From Vibrio aquaticus (GTDB lineage: Bacteria > Pseudomonadota > Gammaproteobacteria > Enterobacterales > Vibrionaceae), in NCBI RefSeq assembly GCF_003970385.1, contig NZ_RXZH01000001.1, forward strand, positions 372,001 through 436,000: 64,000 bases of DNA. Reading direction: 5' to 3'. Every line of letters begins with the position of its first letter. Positions within the stretch are counted from its first letter, which is position 1. The position numbers and the translations under genes are program-made. Positions 37,808 to 47,362 of this stretch are shown here, one piece after another. The notes under the pieces are model-generated. The model was not told where the DNA came from. It ran no database searches and worked only from the letters and a program-made list of their open reading frames with translations.

Positions 37808-39511
37808 ATGAGTAAACCAAAGGAGTCAGAAGTCCCTGTGAGCATTTTTAATCTTAATGACTTCGCCAAAATGGCGGATTATTCATTGTTAGACACTCTC
37901 AGCCCAGATCCTGATGCCACGCAAGACGGCTATGATCACCGCCCTCGCCAAGTCTATTCTGGCCACTATGTTCCTGTAAAACCAACGCCTATTGCTGATG
38001 CCGTCTATGTCAGCCATAGCCACTCATTTTTTAAAGAGCTTGGGATCGATGATAGCTTAGCGACCGATCAAGCATTTGGTCAGATGTTCTCAGGCAATAT
38101 AGACGATGTCCCTTCCCCGATGCGTAACGTCGGCTGGGCGACTGGCTATGCGCTTTCCATCTTCGGCAATGAGTATATCGATAACTGCCCATTTAAAACC
38201 GGCAATGGCTATGGTGATGGCCGTGCGATGTCTGTCTTTGAAGGTGTATTTAATAGTCAACGATGGGAGATGCAACTCAAAGGTGGTGGCCCTACCCCTT
38301 ATTGCCGTGGAGCCGATGGTAGAGCAGTACTTCGCTCAAGCGTTCGCGAGTTTTTGGCCCAAGATTACATGCACGCATTAGGGGTTCCGACTTCACGCTC
38401 ATTATGCTTGTTTGCCTCTCAATCAGAGCACGTTGACCGCCCTTGGTATCAAGAAGGCTCTCGCTCTGAAAATCCAGACATCATGGTTTCTAACCCTGTT
38501 GCGATCAGCACTCGCGTTGCGCCATCGTTTTTGCGTGTTGGCCAGCTTGAGTTATTCGGTCGCCGAACTCGCAGTAACGAACACCCTGCTGCAATGCATG
38601 AGTTGGAAATGTTAGTTGCGCACATTATTAAGCGTGAATACAGCCACCAAATCGACGCTTCGTTACCAATGGCCGATAAAATCATCCTGCTTGCAACTGA
38701 GTTTAGAGACAGACTCACCTCTCTTATTGCTAACTGGATCAGAGTGGGCTTTTGCCAAGGTAACTTTAATAGTGACAACTGTGCGATTGGTGGATTTACT
38801 TTGGACTACGGCCCATTTGGTTTTAGTGAGCGCTTTGAAGCCTTCTTCCAACCTTGGACAGGTGGTGGTAGGCACTTCTCTTTTTTAAATCAGCAACTTG
38901 CAGCTGAGAAGAACTTTGAGTCTTTCTGCTCTGCGTTGACTCCTTTACTTCAATCGAACCCAGAAGCGTTAGATAAACTGGCCGATCTCAGTGAAAGCTT
39001 CTCAGCATTGATGCAGCAGAAAATGACCCAGATGTGGATGAGCAAACTTGGTTTAGAAAAGCTCAATACCGAGTTATTCCACCAGCTGTTAGCGCTGATG
39101 GTCAAAACGCACGTTGATTACACTATCTTCTTTAGGGAGCTTTCTAATATTCCTAAAGACATTTCAGCACTTGAGAAAAGCTTCTATAGCCAACCTGATG
39201 AAGAGCTCACTGCTGAGTGGAGTCAGTGGCTTGAAACGTGGCGAAGCTTACTTGGCGATAAAGTAAGTTTGACTGAACTTTCACAGCAGATGAAGCAAGT
39301 AAACCCTAAATACACTTGGCGTGAATGGCTTATCGTTCCGGCGTATGAGCAGGCTAGAGAGGGTAACTACGCCCTCATCAATGAGTTACAAGCGCTGTTT
39401 GCGAATCCATACGATGAGCAATCAAAAGAGCTCGAAGAGAAGTATTACCGCCTACGCCCACTGAAATATTTCTCACTCGGTGGCACGTCCCATTATAGTT
39501 GTTCGTCTTAG
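37808..39511 (+). CDS. selO: SelO family pseudokinase (protein AMPylator)
   Basis: SelO proteins have an inverted ATP pocket and transfer AMP to Ser, Thr or Tyr of target proteins, mainly in oxidative stress. Visible hallmarks are [29 protein letters not shown] (about 155-183), the metal-binding NSDN and [12 protein letters not shown] (about 322-345), and the C-terminal Cys-Ser-Ser, where human SelO has Sec-Ser-Ser. The Asn-Asp segment reads QGNFNSDN where many members have HGVMNTDN. At 567 residues it is longer than the roughly 480 of E. coli YdiU, so it belongs to a longer subfamily. It stands as a single gene. Confidence 0.9.
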   Translation: MSKPKESEVPVSIFNLNDFAKMADYSLLDTLSPDPDATQDGYDHRPRQVYSGHYVPVKPTPIADAVYVSHSHSFFKELGIDDSLATDQAFGQMFSGNIDDVPSPMRNVGWATGYALSIFGNEYIDNCPFKTGNGYGDGRAMSVFEGVFNSQRWEMQLKGGGPTPYCRGADGRAVLRSSVREFLAQDYMHALGVPTSRSLCLFASQSEHVDRPWYQEGSRSENPDIMVSNPVAISTRVAPSFLRVGQLELFGRRTRSNEHPAAMHELEMLVAHIIKREYSHQIDASLPMADKIILLATEFRDRLTSLIANWIRVGFCQGNFNSDNCAIGGFTLDYGPFGFSERFEAFFQPWTGGGRHFSFLNQQLAAEKNFESFCSALTPLLQSNPEALDKLADLSESFSALMQQKMTQMWMSKLGLEKLNTELFHQLLALMVKTHVDYTIFFRELSNIPKDISALEKSFYSQPDEELTAEWSQWLETWRSLLGDKVSLTELSQQMKQVNPKYTWREWLIVPAYEQAREGNYALINELQALFANPYDEQSKELEEKYYRLRPLKYFSLGGTSHYSCSS

Positions 39512-39537
39512 AGCCATAATATCCCACCATTCCTGGC

Positions 39538-39570
39538 TATGTAGCGGGCCGGCGTTCGCTACATACTTTC
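39538..39570 (+). terminator. Hairpin after selO
   Basis: TATGTAGCG and CGCTACATA form a perfect 9-bp stem with a 10-base GC-rich loop, followed by CTTTCTACC. Confidence 0.65.
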
Positions 39571-39625
39571 TACCAATAAAATTAACAACAACCACCTGTC
39601 CCAACCTTCAAGTTCGTATCAGTTA

Positions 39626-39647
39626 ATTCCTATAATATAGTAGGAAT
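39626..39647 (+). promoter_or_regulatory. Dyad with embedded -10 box upstream of the vieS-like gene
   Basis: ATTCCTA-TAATATAG-TAGGAAT has perfect 7-bp arms, and a perfect TATAAT (39631-39636) lies inside it. A regulator binding here would block or control the promoter of the four-gene signalling operon. The autoregulatory candidate is the LuxR-type response regulator of the operon; that is inference. Confidence 0.45.
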
Positions 39648-39774
39648 CGACTTACGACCCCAATTAAGTGCTTATAAATCAAACACTTAATTTATCGCAT
39701 CATATTCTTCAAATTTGACTCTATGCGCATGTGGAGTAAGAATCCGCACTCGTTAAGAGATGTAGGGTTCAAAT

Positions 39775-42700
39775 GTGAAAAGATGGTTGCTTTGTGTCGC
39801 TTTGTTGGTCGCTTCAATAGGGCATGCTGCTAATTTAAAGATCTTATCCCCTGCTGAATGGTCGTACATTTCCAATCGAGGTGAAGTGCGTGTCGCTGTA
39901 TTTGATGAAGCTGGCATTGATCCTAACACTCCCCCTTTAGTCGGTGAATTTTACAACCTAAATCTTAACTACCTGAAACGAGTCTCTACTGAGCTCGGCA
40001 TCAAACTCAAGTTCATAGAGTTTCAAACAGTGGAAGATATCTCCTTGGCATTGGAATCGAACCAAGTCGATCTCGCCGTGGGTTTTAACTATGACGGTCA
40101 GGGCTTCGAGCCGTTTATCTCTTCACACCCTTTTATTAAAAGCAGCGTCGCTTATTGGTCTTTATCGGAAACCAAAGACACGACAGCCCCCGACTTTCGC
40201 TGGGCTTGTGTAGAGGACAGTATCTATTGCGATGTGCTCAGCAAACAAGGCTTTAGCAATACAACACCGACCAAAACGTTTGAGAATGCAATTTCTGGCG
40301 TGCGCCGTGGTGATTACGATGCCGTACTCGCAAGCTACATCAGTTTGAGCGAATACCTAAACCAGTCTGATGAGCTACGAGGCACCTTACATACTCCCGA
40401 ATGGGGAGGGCTTGTTAACGCCCATATTGTCGCTAACAAATCACAAGATAAGCTGATCAAAATTATTAATAAGATCATTAAGCTGATTGAGCAAGAGTCT
40501 TACCTATTCACTAAGAACAACCCCTACCATGTTGCTGACATGGCAAACATCGCCTATCGAGTTAAAAACGAACATCAGGATTTGGTTCGTTACTCGTTCG
40601 ATGACGATACGTTCCCGCTCCTATTTCGAGATCCGCAAGGCCAACTGAGCGGCTACATTCATGATCTCCTTGCCTTGATTGAAAGCCGAACAGAGCTGCG
40701 CTTCCAATATGTTGAACCCAATGGTGATTACACACTGGTTGAAATGCTAGAACGAGGCGAAATCGATCTTATTCCCTATAGCCTTAAAGAGATGACAAGC
40801 CGTGAAACATTAGACTCTACCGATACTATTCTATCGTTTCGCTACTACGGTGTGTCGTTGGTCGATAAGCCTAATTACACCGCTAAGATTGACGGCGTAT
40901 TGCTTGCATCAAGCAAAAGCAAACTGGGCGTTAAAGAGCAGGTTTTCGGCAATGAGATGAAGATGTTCACGACGCCAAAAACCATTCTAAGAGCATTGGA
41001 AGCCGGTAAGATTGAAAAAGCGTACATCCGAGAAGACATCATTGACATGATCATCTCTTCTCATGCTGATGATGACTATGTAATTGATCGTAAAGACTTT
41101 AAAACACTCAACGCCGTTATGGCGGTGTCTGCCAGCAAGCCTCTGTTGACCAATCTCCTTAATAACGTCGTTCGCACTTGGGACGGTAACGAATTACAAA
41201 AAATTAAGAACTCTTACGACCCGTTCCATGTGGTGTATGGCGTCGATTACCGTGACCTGACGTTGATTTTAGTCGGGATTATTGGCGTCATTCTGCTACT
41301 CGCAGGTCTTGGCTACTTATGGTTTAAGAACTTAAACCTACAGATGATCATTAAAGAGAATGATGCTCAAGCCTCGCGACTAGAGAAGAAGTTTCTCCAG
41401 AGTGTTATCGAGCAGTTTCCTGCCCAAGTATTCATTCATAACAGTCAAGATGACCTGTTACTGTCGAGCTGTATTAAATATCGTAAAGGCGAATGTTCTC
41501 AATGCGATCTGATCAATCGGAAAGATGCGACCAACATCGTCGACCGTAAGCAGCGTCAAGCAGTGCTACAAAGTGATCAAACTATCCAGCGCACCGTAGA
41601 CGTCACGAACTGCGCACTCGACATCGAGACGATTGAATACACCTGTAAGCGTATCACCGCAAACAACAACGACTACGTCCTGACCATCCTCAACGATATT
41701 TCTGAGAAGCAGAAACAAGAGCGTGAACTGATTGCGGCTAAACAGAAAGCAGAAGAGGCGATTTCAGTCAGAGAAAAGTTCTTAGCATCAATGAGCCACG
41801 AACTGAGAACCCCGATTGCAGGTATGAGTGGGTTGCTAGAAATGTTGATGGGTAGAATTACGGATGGCGAAAGCCGTATGCTACTGAGCAATATTTCTGT
41901 CTCTGCTCGCCAGCTTAATATGCTAGTGAACGACATCCTCGATTTCTCTAAGCTAGAAGCGAATCAGCTTAAGCTCGATATGCGTGAATGTTCGTTGCTG
42001 AAAGCGACCGGTGACGTTCTACGCACTCATATGGCAGCCGCTCAAGATAAAGGGCTGAACCTGCAATATCACTTTGCCCCAACCAATATCGAAACCATCA
42101 CTTTCGATACACTGCGTTATGCGCAAATCGTCAATAACCTACTGTCGAATGCGATTAAATTTACCGAAAAAGGCGACATTCAAGTTGATGTTAGCCTTGA
42201 TGATACGTCCATCAAGATGTCAGTCACTGACTCAGGTTGCGGCATGTCACCTCAGCAAGTGCAGCATGTCTTCTCACCCTTTGTTCAAGCCGACAACTCG
42301 ATTGCGCGAAAATACGGTGGCACAGGTTTGGGCTTATCAATTGTGGCGCAATTGGTTGAACTTATGGGCGGCGAACTCAACCTATCGAGTATTGAAGGGC
42401 TTGGTACGCGAGTTGATCTTCAGTTGCCCCACCAGCCAATCAAGCGTTATAAAACTAACGCTGTACCACTGAAGGTAATCAATCGCACTCAATATCCAGA
42501 AATCAATGATTGGCTTAGCTATTGGGGCTTCACGAACGCCGAGCATTCAAGCACTCAGACTGTCTTGATTTGTGATGACGTTAATACCCCAAACCAAGAC
42601 TTCGATTCCCTCATCCGTATTTGCCCTACTCTATTTGGGTTCAAGCAGGTGTTCGGCAATGAGCACAAACTGACAGGCACCCCACTCTTCCCTGATCTGC

Positions 42701-43479
42701 TATTTGAAACGTTAAGCGGTCTAGATAAAGATGAAGTCTACGCTCAGGAGCAACAAAACCTGACATTCAACGGCCGAGTGCTCGTGGCAGAAGATAACCC
42801 AATCAACCAATTGGTTATCTCTAAACAGCTTCAAGAGCTTGGCGTGAAAGCAGACATCGTTGATGACGGCGCGCAAGCACTGACGCAGTTAAAAACTTAT
42901 CCAGACGCCTATCAGCTTCTCATTACGGACTGCCACATGCCTGTGATGGATGGTTACGAGCTGGTTCGCCAAATTCGCACTTCCCCGTCAGGCTATCAGA
43001 ACATGGTGATTATTGGCTGTACCGCTGAAGATTCTCGTATCGCCCATGACAAAGCGAAACAGGTCGGTTTCGATAATATCCTCTATAAGCCTTATGGGAT
43101 CGACAAGCTGCGTTCTGTGATTGAACAAAGTGCGACTGTCACTTCTAACCAAGTCTGTAAGTTTGTGACTTGGCTTGAGGCATTCTCTGAACAGGAAGCA
43201 GAAACCATCGCACAGGTGTTTATTGACTCTATGCTAGACGATTTAAACAGCCTAAAGAAAGAGAGCATATCTGGCACAGAGGCTAGAAAGCTTGCACACA
43301 AAGTGAAAGGAGGCGCATCAACCCTTGGCATAACTCAATTGGCAGAAACAGCGCACAAAGTCGAGCGAGAAGCGGAACAGGTGGCTAAACATGCACTGCT
43401 TCCCCTCGTCTCATCACTCGTGACTGCAATGGAAGAGCAAATTGAACATGCCCAACGCTACCAACGAGGTGAACGATGA
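39775..43479 (+). CDS. VieS/BvgS-like hybrid sensor histidine kinase
   Basis: An unorthodox sensor kinase of 1234 residues. The signal peptide (1-18) is followed by two SBP_bac_3 domains (about 22-260 and 268-485) and one membrane helix (about 494-517). The linker has clustered cysteines (C566, C574, C577). Then come HisKA with His675 in ASMSHELRTP, HATPase (NLLSNAIKF, DSGCGMS, GGTGLGLSIV), a receiver with Asp1052 in LITDCHMPVMDG, and a C-terminal HPt with His1175 in KLAHKVKGGAS. This is the layout of BvgS and of V. cholerae VieS. Translation starts at GTG. It overlaps the next gene by four bases and is the sensor for the three response regulators that follow. Confidence 0.9.
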   Translation: MKRWLLCVALLVASIGHAANLKILSPAEWSYISNRGEVRVAVFDEAGIDPNTPPLVGEFYNLNLNYLKRVSTELGIKLKFIEFQTVEDISLALESNQVDLAVGFNYDGQGFEPFISSHPFIKSSVAYWSLSETKDTTAPDFRWACVEDSIYCDVLSKQGFSNTTPTKTFENAISGVRRGDYDAVLASYISLSEYLNQSDELRGTLHTPEWGGLVNAHIVANKSQDKLIKIINKIIKLIEQESYLFTKNNPYHVADMANIAYRVKNEHQDLVRYSFDDDTFPLLFRDPQGQLSGYIHDLLALIESRTELRFQYVEPNGDYTLVEMLERGEIDLIPYSLKEMTSRETLDSTDTILSFRYYGVSLVDKPNYTAKIDGVLLASSKSKLGVKEQVFGNEMKMFTTPKTILRALEAGKIEKAYIREDIIDMIISSHADDDYVIDRKDFKTLNAVMAVSASKPLLTNLLNNVVRTWDGNELQKIKNSYDPFHVVYGVDYRDLTLILVGIIGVILLLAGLGYLWFKNLNLQMIIKENDAQASRLEKKFLQSVIEQFPAQVFIHNSQDDLLLSSCIKYRKGECSQCDLINRKDATNIVDRKQRQAVLQSDQTIQRTVDVTNCALDIETIEYTCKRITANNNDYVLTILNDISEKQKQERELIAAKQKAEEAISVREKFLASMSHELRTPIAGMSGLLEMLMGRITDGESRMLLSNISVSARQLNMLVNDILDFSKLEANQLKLDMRECSLLKATGDVLRTHMAAAQDKGLNLQYHFAPTNIETITFDTLRYAQIVNNLLSNAIKFTEKGDIQVDVSLDDTSIKMSVTDSGCGMSPQQVQHVFSPFVQADNSIARKYGGTGLGLSIVAQLVELMGGELNLSSIEGLGTRVDLQLPHQPIKRYKTNAVPLKVINRTQYPEINDWLSYWGFTNAEHSSTQTVLICDDVNTPNQDFDSLIRICPTLFGFKQVFGNEHKLTGTPLFPDLLFETLSGLDKDEVYAQEQQNLTFNGRVLVAEDNPINQLVISKQLQELGVKADIVDDGAQALTQLKTYPDAYQLLITDCHMPVMDGYELVRQIRTSPSGYQNMVIIGCTAEDSRIAHDKAKQVGFDNILYKPYGIDKLRSVIEQSATVTSNQVCKFVTWLEAFSEQEAETIAQVFIDSMLDDLNSLKKESISGTEARKLAHKVKGGASTLGITQLAETAHKVEREAEQVAKHALLPLVSSLVTAMEEQIEHAQRYQRGER

Positions 43480-44630
43480 AAGTTGTACTGATTGATGATA
43501 ACCCAATTGAATTACACGTATTGGAGATGCGCCTAACGAAACTTGGCATCTGCAAAGTGGTTGCGTTTAGCTCGCCAAAAGAAGCTTATTCATACATCAG
43601 CGCAAACCATGTTGATCTGATAATTTTCGATCTCGAGATGCCTCAGGAAGATGGGCTAGCTGTACTCTCCCACTTGCACTCAATTCAATTCGGCCAGCCA
43701 ATCTGCATACTAAGTGGGATGAATAGAGAGATCATCGACCTCGCCGAGAAAGTGGGCCTGATGTTTGGTTTGAACATGGTTTCCTGCTACAGCAAGCCTT
43801 TGGAACAAGACCAACTTGAAAATATTGTTTGGCAATCGCGCCAAATCAAGCAAGCGGCAAAGCAGAAGCCTCGAAAAACCACACTCTATCCGCTTGAAGA
43901 AATCACTCAGGGCCTACAAGAAAAGCAGTTCTGCAATCATTATCAGCCCCAGTATTGCTTTAAAGCCGGCCGCCTGATTGGCGTTGAAGCACTGGTACGA
44001 TGGAATCATCCACAAGATGGCTTAATGTTCCCAGATAGCTTTATTTCGCAATTGGAAGAGAGTGAGCACACGTTCGATCTGCTCAAAGCGGTGGTCGATA
44101 ATGTTATCCATGATGCGCAGCACTTGCCTGATCACGTATCCATTTCAATCAACGTTTCGGCTGACGACCTATCAAACCATAACGACTTTAGTTCATTGCT
44201 CTCTCAGTTTGCACAAAGCGACATCAAACCTGAGCGAATTAACTTCGAAATCACCGAGATGCGAGTGTACAAGCTCACACCTGAGATGTTGCGCAATATT
44301 GCGAGGTTAAGAATGAGTGGGTTTGGCTTATCGATTGATGACTTTGGTGTCGGCCACTCAGGGCTATCAAACCTTGTCTCGCTACCTTTCACCGAGCTCA
44401 AAATTGATCGCCAGTTTGTGAATAACTACCTCATAAACTCGAAGCATCGCCATGCTATTGAGCTCTCTGTTCAGTTAGCCAAAAAACTCAACATGAAGGT
44501 GGTCGCGGAAGGCGTAGAAAATAAAGATGAATTCAACGCAATGCAAGCGATCGGTGTAGATATTTGCCAAGGCTATTTCACCGGAAGACCAACAACTATA
44601 GAACAACTTATCACTAAGGATGTACTGTGA
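43476..44630 (+). CDS. Response regulator with EAL phosphodiesterase domain (VieA-like, no HTH)
   Basis: Cleaves c-di-GMP under phosphorelay control. The receiver covers residues 1-120 with phospho-acceptor Asp52 (IIFDLEMPQEDG). The EAL domain covers about 137-384 with EALVRW (171-176), the Glu in NFEITEM, DDFGVGHSG, KIDRQFV and VVAEGVEN. All metal and catalytic positions I can identify are present, so it should be active. V. cholerae VieA has receiver, EAL and a LuxR-type HTH in one chain; this protein stops right after EAL. The next gene supplies a receiver-HTH protein instead. Confidence 0.92.
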   Translation: MKVVLIDDNPIELHVLEMRLTKLGICKVVAFSSPKEAYSYISANHVDLIIFDLEMPQEDGLAVLSHLHSIQFGQPICILSGMNREIIDLAEKVGLMFGLNMVSCYSKPLEQDQLENIVWQSRQIKQAAKQKPRKTTLYPLEEITQGLQEKQFCNHYQPQYCFKAGRLIGVEALVRWNHPQDGLMFPDSFISQLEESEHTFDLLKAVVDNVIHDAQHLPDHVSISINVSADDLSNHNDFSSLLSQFAQSDIKPERINFEITEMRVYKLTPEMLRNIARLRMSGFGLSIDDFGVGHSGLSNLVSLPFTELKIDRQFVNNYLINSKHRHAIELSVQLAKKLNMKVVAEGVENKDEFNAMQAIGVDICQGYFTGRPTTIEQLITKDVL

Positions 44631-45262
44631 TGCCATTACGAAAACACACTCAAGTGACGACTCGATGCTTGATTTACGACGATCACCCTATTGTGTGTGA
44701 GTCACTCAAAGTCTATATCAAACGTCTCGATTTTATTGATACTGTCGAGTCGGTCAGCACCTACAAAGAAGCGCTAGAGATGATCAAATCTGGCCACTTC
44801 AATTTACTGTTGCTAGACATCAATTTAGAAGAAGCTGACGGGTTCGAGTTTTTCCGTCGTATTCAAGCGCATGGCTACAGTGGGCGAACTCTATTCCTTT
44901 CGTCTTACACACAAGCGTACTGCGTTAGGACGGCCTTTGAACTCGGTGCTGATGGGTATATCGCTAAATCAGAAAGCACGGATGTCATCGTCAAAGCCAT
45001 TTCCGACATCACCCGAGGTTTTAGCTACTTCAAATATGGCGAGCACATGCAATCAGGCAGTGAAAACCGCAGTCTCTCTAGCCGCGAAACGGTCGTTCTT
45101 AACTACCTAATGGAAGGAAGGTGCAATAAAGACATTGCTGAAATGTTAGGGTTAAGCGCCAAAACGATCAGTACTTACAAAGCGCGTATTTTGAAAAAGC
45201 ATGGAGTGCGCAGCGTGATAGAAATAATTAACAAGAACGACACACACAACCCACCAACTTAA
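44630..45262 (+). CDS. NarL/FixJ-type response regulator (receiver plus LuxR HTH)
   Basis: A 210-residue DNA-binding response regulator. The receiver carries the acidic pair in IYDDHP and the phospho-acceptor Asp63 in LLLDINLEEADG. The LuxR-type HTH lies at about 148-205 (LSSRETVVLNYLMEG, NKDIAEMLGLSAKTISTYKARIL). The ATG overlaps the stop of the EAL gene (TGATG); an in-frame GTG lies one codon upstream. With its EAL neighbour it provides the two outputs that VieA combines. It probably regulates this operon and unknown targets. Confidence 0.92.
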   Translation: MPLRKHTQVTTRCLIYDDHPIVCESLKVYIKRLDFIDTVESVSTYKEALEMIKSGHFNLLLLDINLEEADGFEFFRRIQAHGYSGRTLFLSSYTQAYCVRTAFELGADGYIAKSESTDVIVKAISDITRGFSYFKYGEHMQSGSENRSLSSRETVVLNYLMEGRCNKDIAEMLGLSAKTISTYKARILKKHGVRSVIEIINKNDTHNPPT

Positions 45263-45295
45263 ACCCTTATGGTTTGAGAAAATGATAATAAATCC

Positions 45296-46906
45296 ATGCT
45301 AGATAATAAGAAAATTTTCATTGTAGATGACTCTTCTATCATCCTACATTCATTAAAAATGACGTTAGTTCGCCTAGGGGCGCAAGAGAAAAACATCACC
45401 ACCGACAAATCGCCGAAAACAGCCAGCTTGATCCTGAAAGAAGCACAGTTCGACTTGATGTTTATTGATTATAATTTCGGCCTAAGTCAACCAACAGGGT
45501 TACAGTTTCTCGAAGAATTAAGGCACTTCCAACTACTAGCCCCTAAAACCCTCGTGGTGATTCTCACCGGAGAAGCCCAACTTACCGTGGTGCAATCCAT
45601 CATCGAATATGATCCTGACGAGTATTTCCTAAAACCCTTTACCTTCGACAGCCTAAAACAGCGGCTTAGGCGTGCATTGAAGCGTAAAGAAGTGATGCTC
45701 CCCGTCCAAGAACACTATGCTCGCAAAGAATATCAACTTGGCGTGGAAGCCTGCGATCATATCGCTAGCTTTCACCCCAACTACTCTTCGCAGATCAATC
45801 AATTTAAAGCCAAAATGCTGCGAATGCTCGGTAAACACCAAGAGGTGAAATCCGTCTGCGAGTCCTCTCTGCAAGAGTCCGACAGCGTTTGGGCTAGATT
45901 CGAGTTAAGTAAATCTCTGATAAATTTGGGGGACTTTGAACGTGCTGAACACGAAATAGAACAACTGCTAAAACACCATGCCGAAATTTCTAGCGCACAC
46001 ATAGGTGCAGGTGAACACTACATCTCAACCAGCAACATTGAAAAAGCGGTGAAACACTTCCGTACCGCGAGTGTATTAGCGCCAAATAACGCATTAAAAG
46101 AACTCATCATATCGAACTTGTGTTTGTCTGCCGGCGATGTCGCATCGAGCCTCAAACACTACAAGTGCTACATGGATATGAACCGCAATACGTTTCGCCT
46201 CAATCACTATGCAAAGCTCAACTACATTCGATTGCTCATGATATCGATGCAATATGCTGATAACGATGAGGTTGAGCGCAAACTATCTGAAGTGGATAAC
46301 ATGATTGGCTCGTTCAACGCGGCACAGCGTAACGAGCTCCGAAATCAGCTCGCTCTTGTTTCTGCGCATAAGCAAATTGCATTAAGACAATATCGGCAAG
46401 GCATTGAGGAGCTTATTGCCCTATTTGACGCCACAACGTTTCATCATTTCAGTGATATTTATCATTTAACTTGGCTATGCCATTACATCTCAGATGAAAG
46501 CGGCAGTTCAGAAGCGTTAACATGGTTATTTGAAGCGATTCCAGACCAAGCTGACGACTGCGGCTTGAACTTGTCACAAATTGAAATGGCAAAGGCGCTG
46601 AAAAAGAGCATTGAGCAAAAATCGAGTTGGTTAGCGCAAACAAGAAGCGATCTGAAACATGCAGAAGCAATTGAAACCCGATTTAAAATCTTGGCCAATG
46701 TGCACCTTACCTACCCAACGTTAAAGTACCCAGCTTTCAACTTAATCCGGCTTATGACACGCTATCAGCCAGAGACAAGTGAAAGGCTACTGCAAAGCTG
46801 CATTACATCGGTAAAAACGTTTATGGATGCCGAGGAGTACCAATTCCTCGCCGTTGGAGAGCTCGTCACATTCGCCATGAAGCGACAATTCAATCCATTA
46901 AAGTAA
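45296..46906 (+). CDS. Receiver-TPR protein, VieB-like
   Basis: A 536-residue protein with an N-terminal receiver (Asp58 in LMFIDYNFG) and then helical tetratricopeptide-like repeats (about 140-520). It has no DNA-binding or enzymatic output. This is the architecture of V. cholerae VieB, which, when unphosphorylated, inhibits phosphotransfer from VieS to VieA. It is the last gene of the operon, after a 33-base gap with no clear ribosome site, and is followed by a large hairpin. An auxiliary brake on the phosphorelay is the likely role, by analogy. Confidence 0.85.
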   Translation: MLDNKKIFIVDDSSIILHSLKMTLVRLGAQEKNITTDKSPKTASLILKEAQFDLMFIDYNFGLSQPTGLQFLEELRHFQLLAPKTLVVILTGEAQLTVVQSIIEYDPDEYFLKPFTFDSLKQRLRRALKRKEVMLPVQEHYARKEYQLGVEACDHIASFHPNYSSQINQFKAKMLRMLGKHQEVKSVCESSLQESDSVWARFELSKSLINLGDFERAEHEIEQLLKHHAEISSAHIGAGEHYISTSNIEKAVKHFRTASVLAPNNALKELIISNLCLSAGDVASSLKHYKCYMDMNRNTFRLNHYAKLNYIRLLMISMQYADNDEVERKLSEVDNMIGSFNAAQRNELRNQLALVSAHKQIALRQYRQGIEELIALFDATTFHHFSDIYHLTWLCHYISDESGSSEALTWLFEAIPDQADDCGLNLSQIEMAKALKKSIEQKSSWLAQTRSDLKHAEAIETRFKILANVHLTYPTLKYPAFNLIRLMTRYQPETSERLLQSCITSVKTFMDAEEYQFLAVGELVTFAMKRQFNPLK

Positions 46907-46910
46907 AAGA

Positions 46911-46946
46911 GGCTCGCTAGACTCAAGGGGGAGGCTCTAGCGAGCC
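46911..46946 (+). terminator. Hairpin after the VieSAB-like operon
   Basis: GGCTCGCTAGA and TCTAGCGAGCC form a perfect 11-bp stem 5 bases after the stop codon. No T tract follows on the plus strand; the minus strand has TCTTTTACTTT, so its action may be mainly on the opposite strand or bidirectional. Confidence 0.6.
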
Positions 46947-47093
46947 AAAAGCCCTTACATCGTCCATGTACGAATCGAGCTTTTACATGCTATCAAATGA
47001 TTAAATAATGACGTGTAGGAAGATTCTGAAACAAAGCACTTCGCCGGAGTCAGGTTCGCAACACAACCTAGATAATAGCTAAACGCCAGATAC

Positions 47094-47116
47094 AAAAAAC
47101 CACGCAGTTAAGCGTG
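47094..47116 (-). terminator. Terminator of the tRNA-Gly transcript
   Basis: On the minus strand CACGC-TTAACT-GCGTG is followed by GTTTTTTG, about 40 bases after the tRNA 3' end. Confidence 0.65.
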
Positions 47117-47157
47117 TTGATTCAAATCAGATATGGGAGATTTTTTAAGAAGATATT

Positions 47158-47232
<75 letters not shown>

Positions 47233-47362
47233 TACGTCTTGTTGACGAGTTCTAATATGCCAGATCTTACTGAAAAGAAAAGTGTTTTTTTCCATATTTG
47301 GTTTAAGTGGTGAACTAAACATCAATTTGTACATAGCATGCCGTTCTTATCACCACTTTCCC

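Noticed and set aside
46947..47093. Possible second small RNA in the gap after the VieSAB-like operon
   Set aside because: The terminator on that side fits the tRNA-Gly transcript, and no separate promoter was seen.
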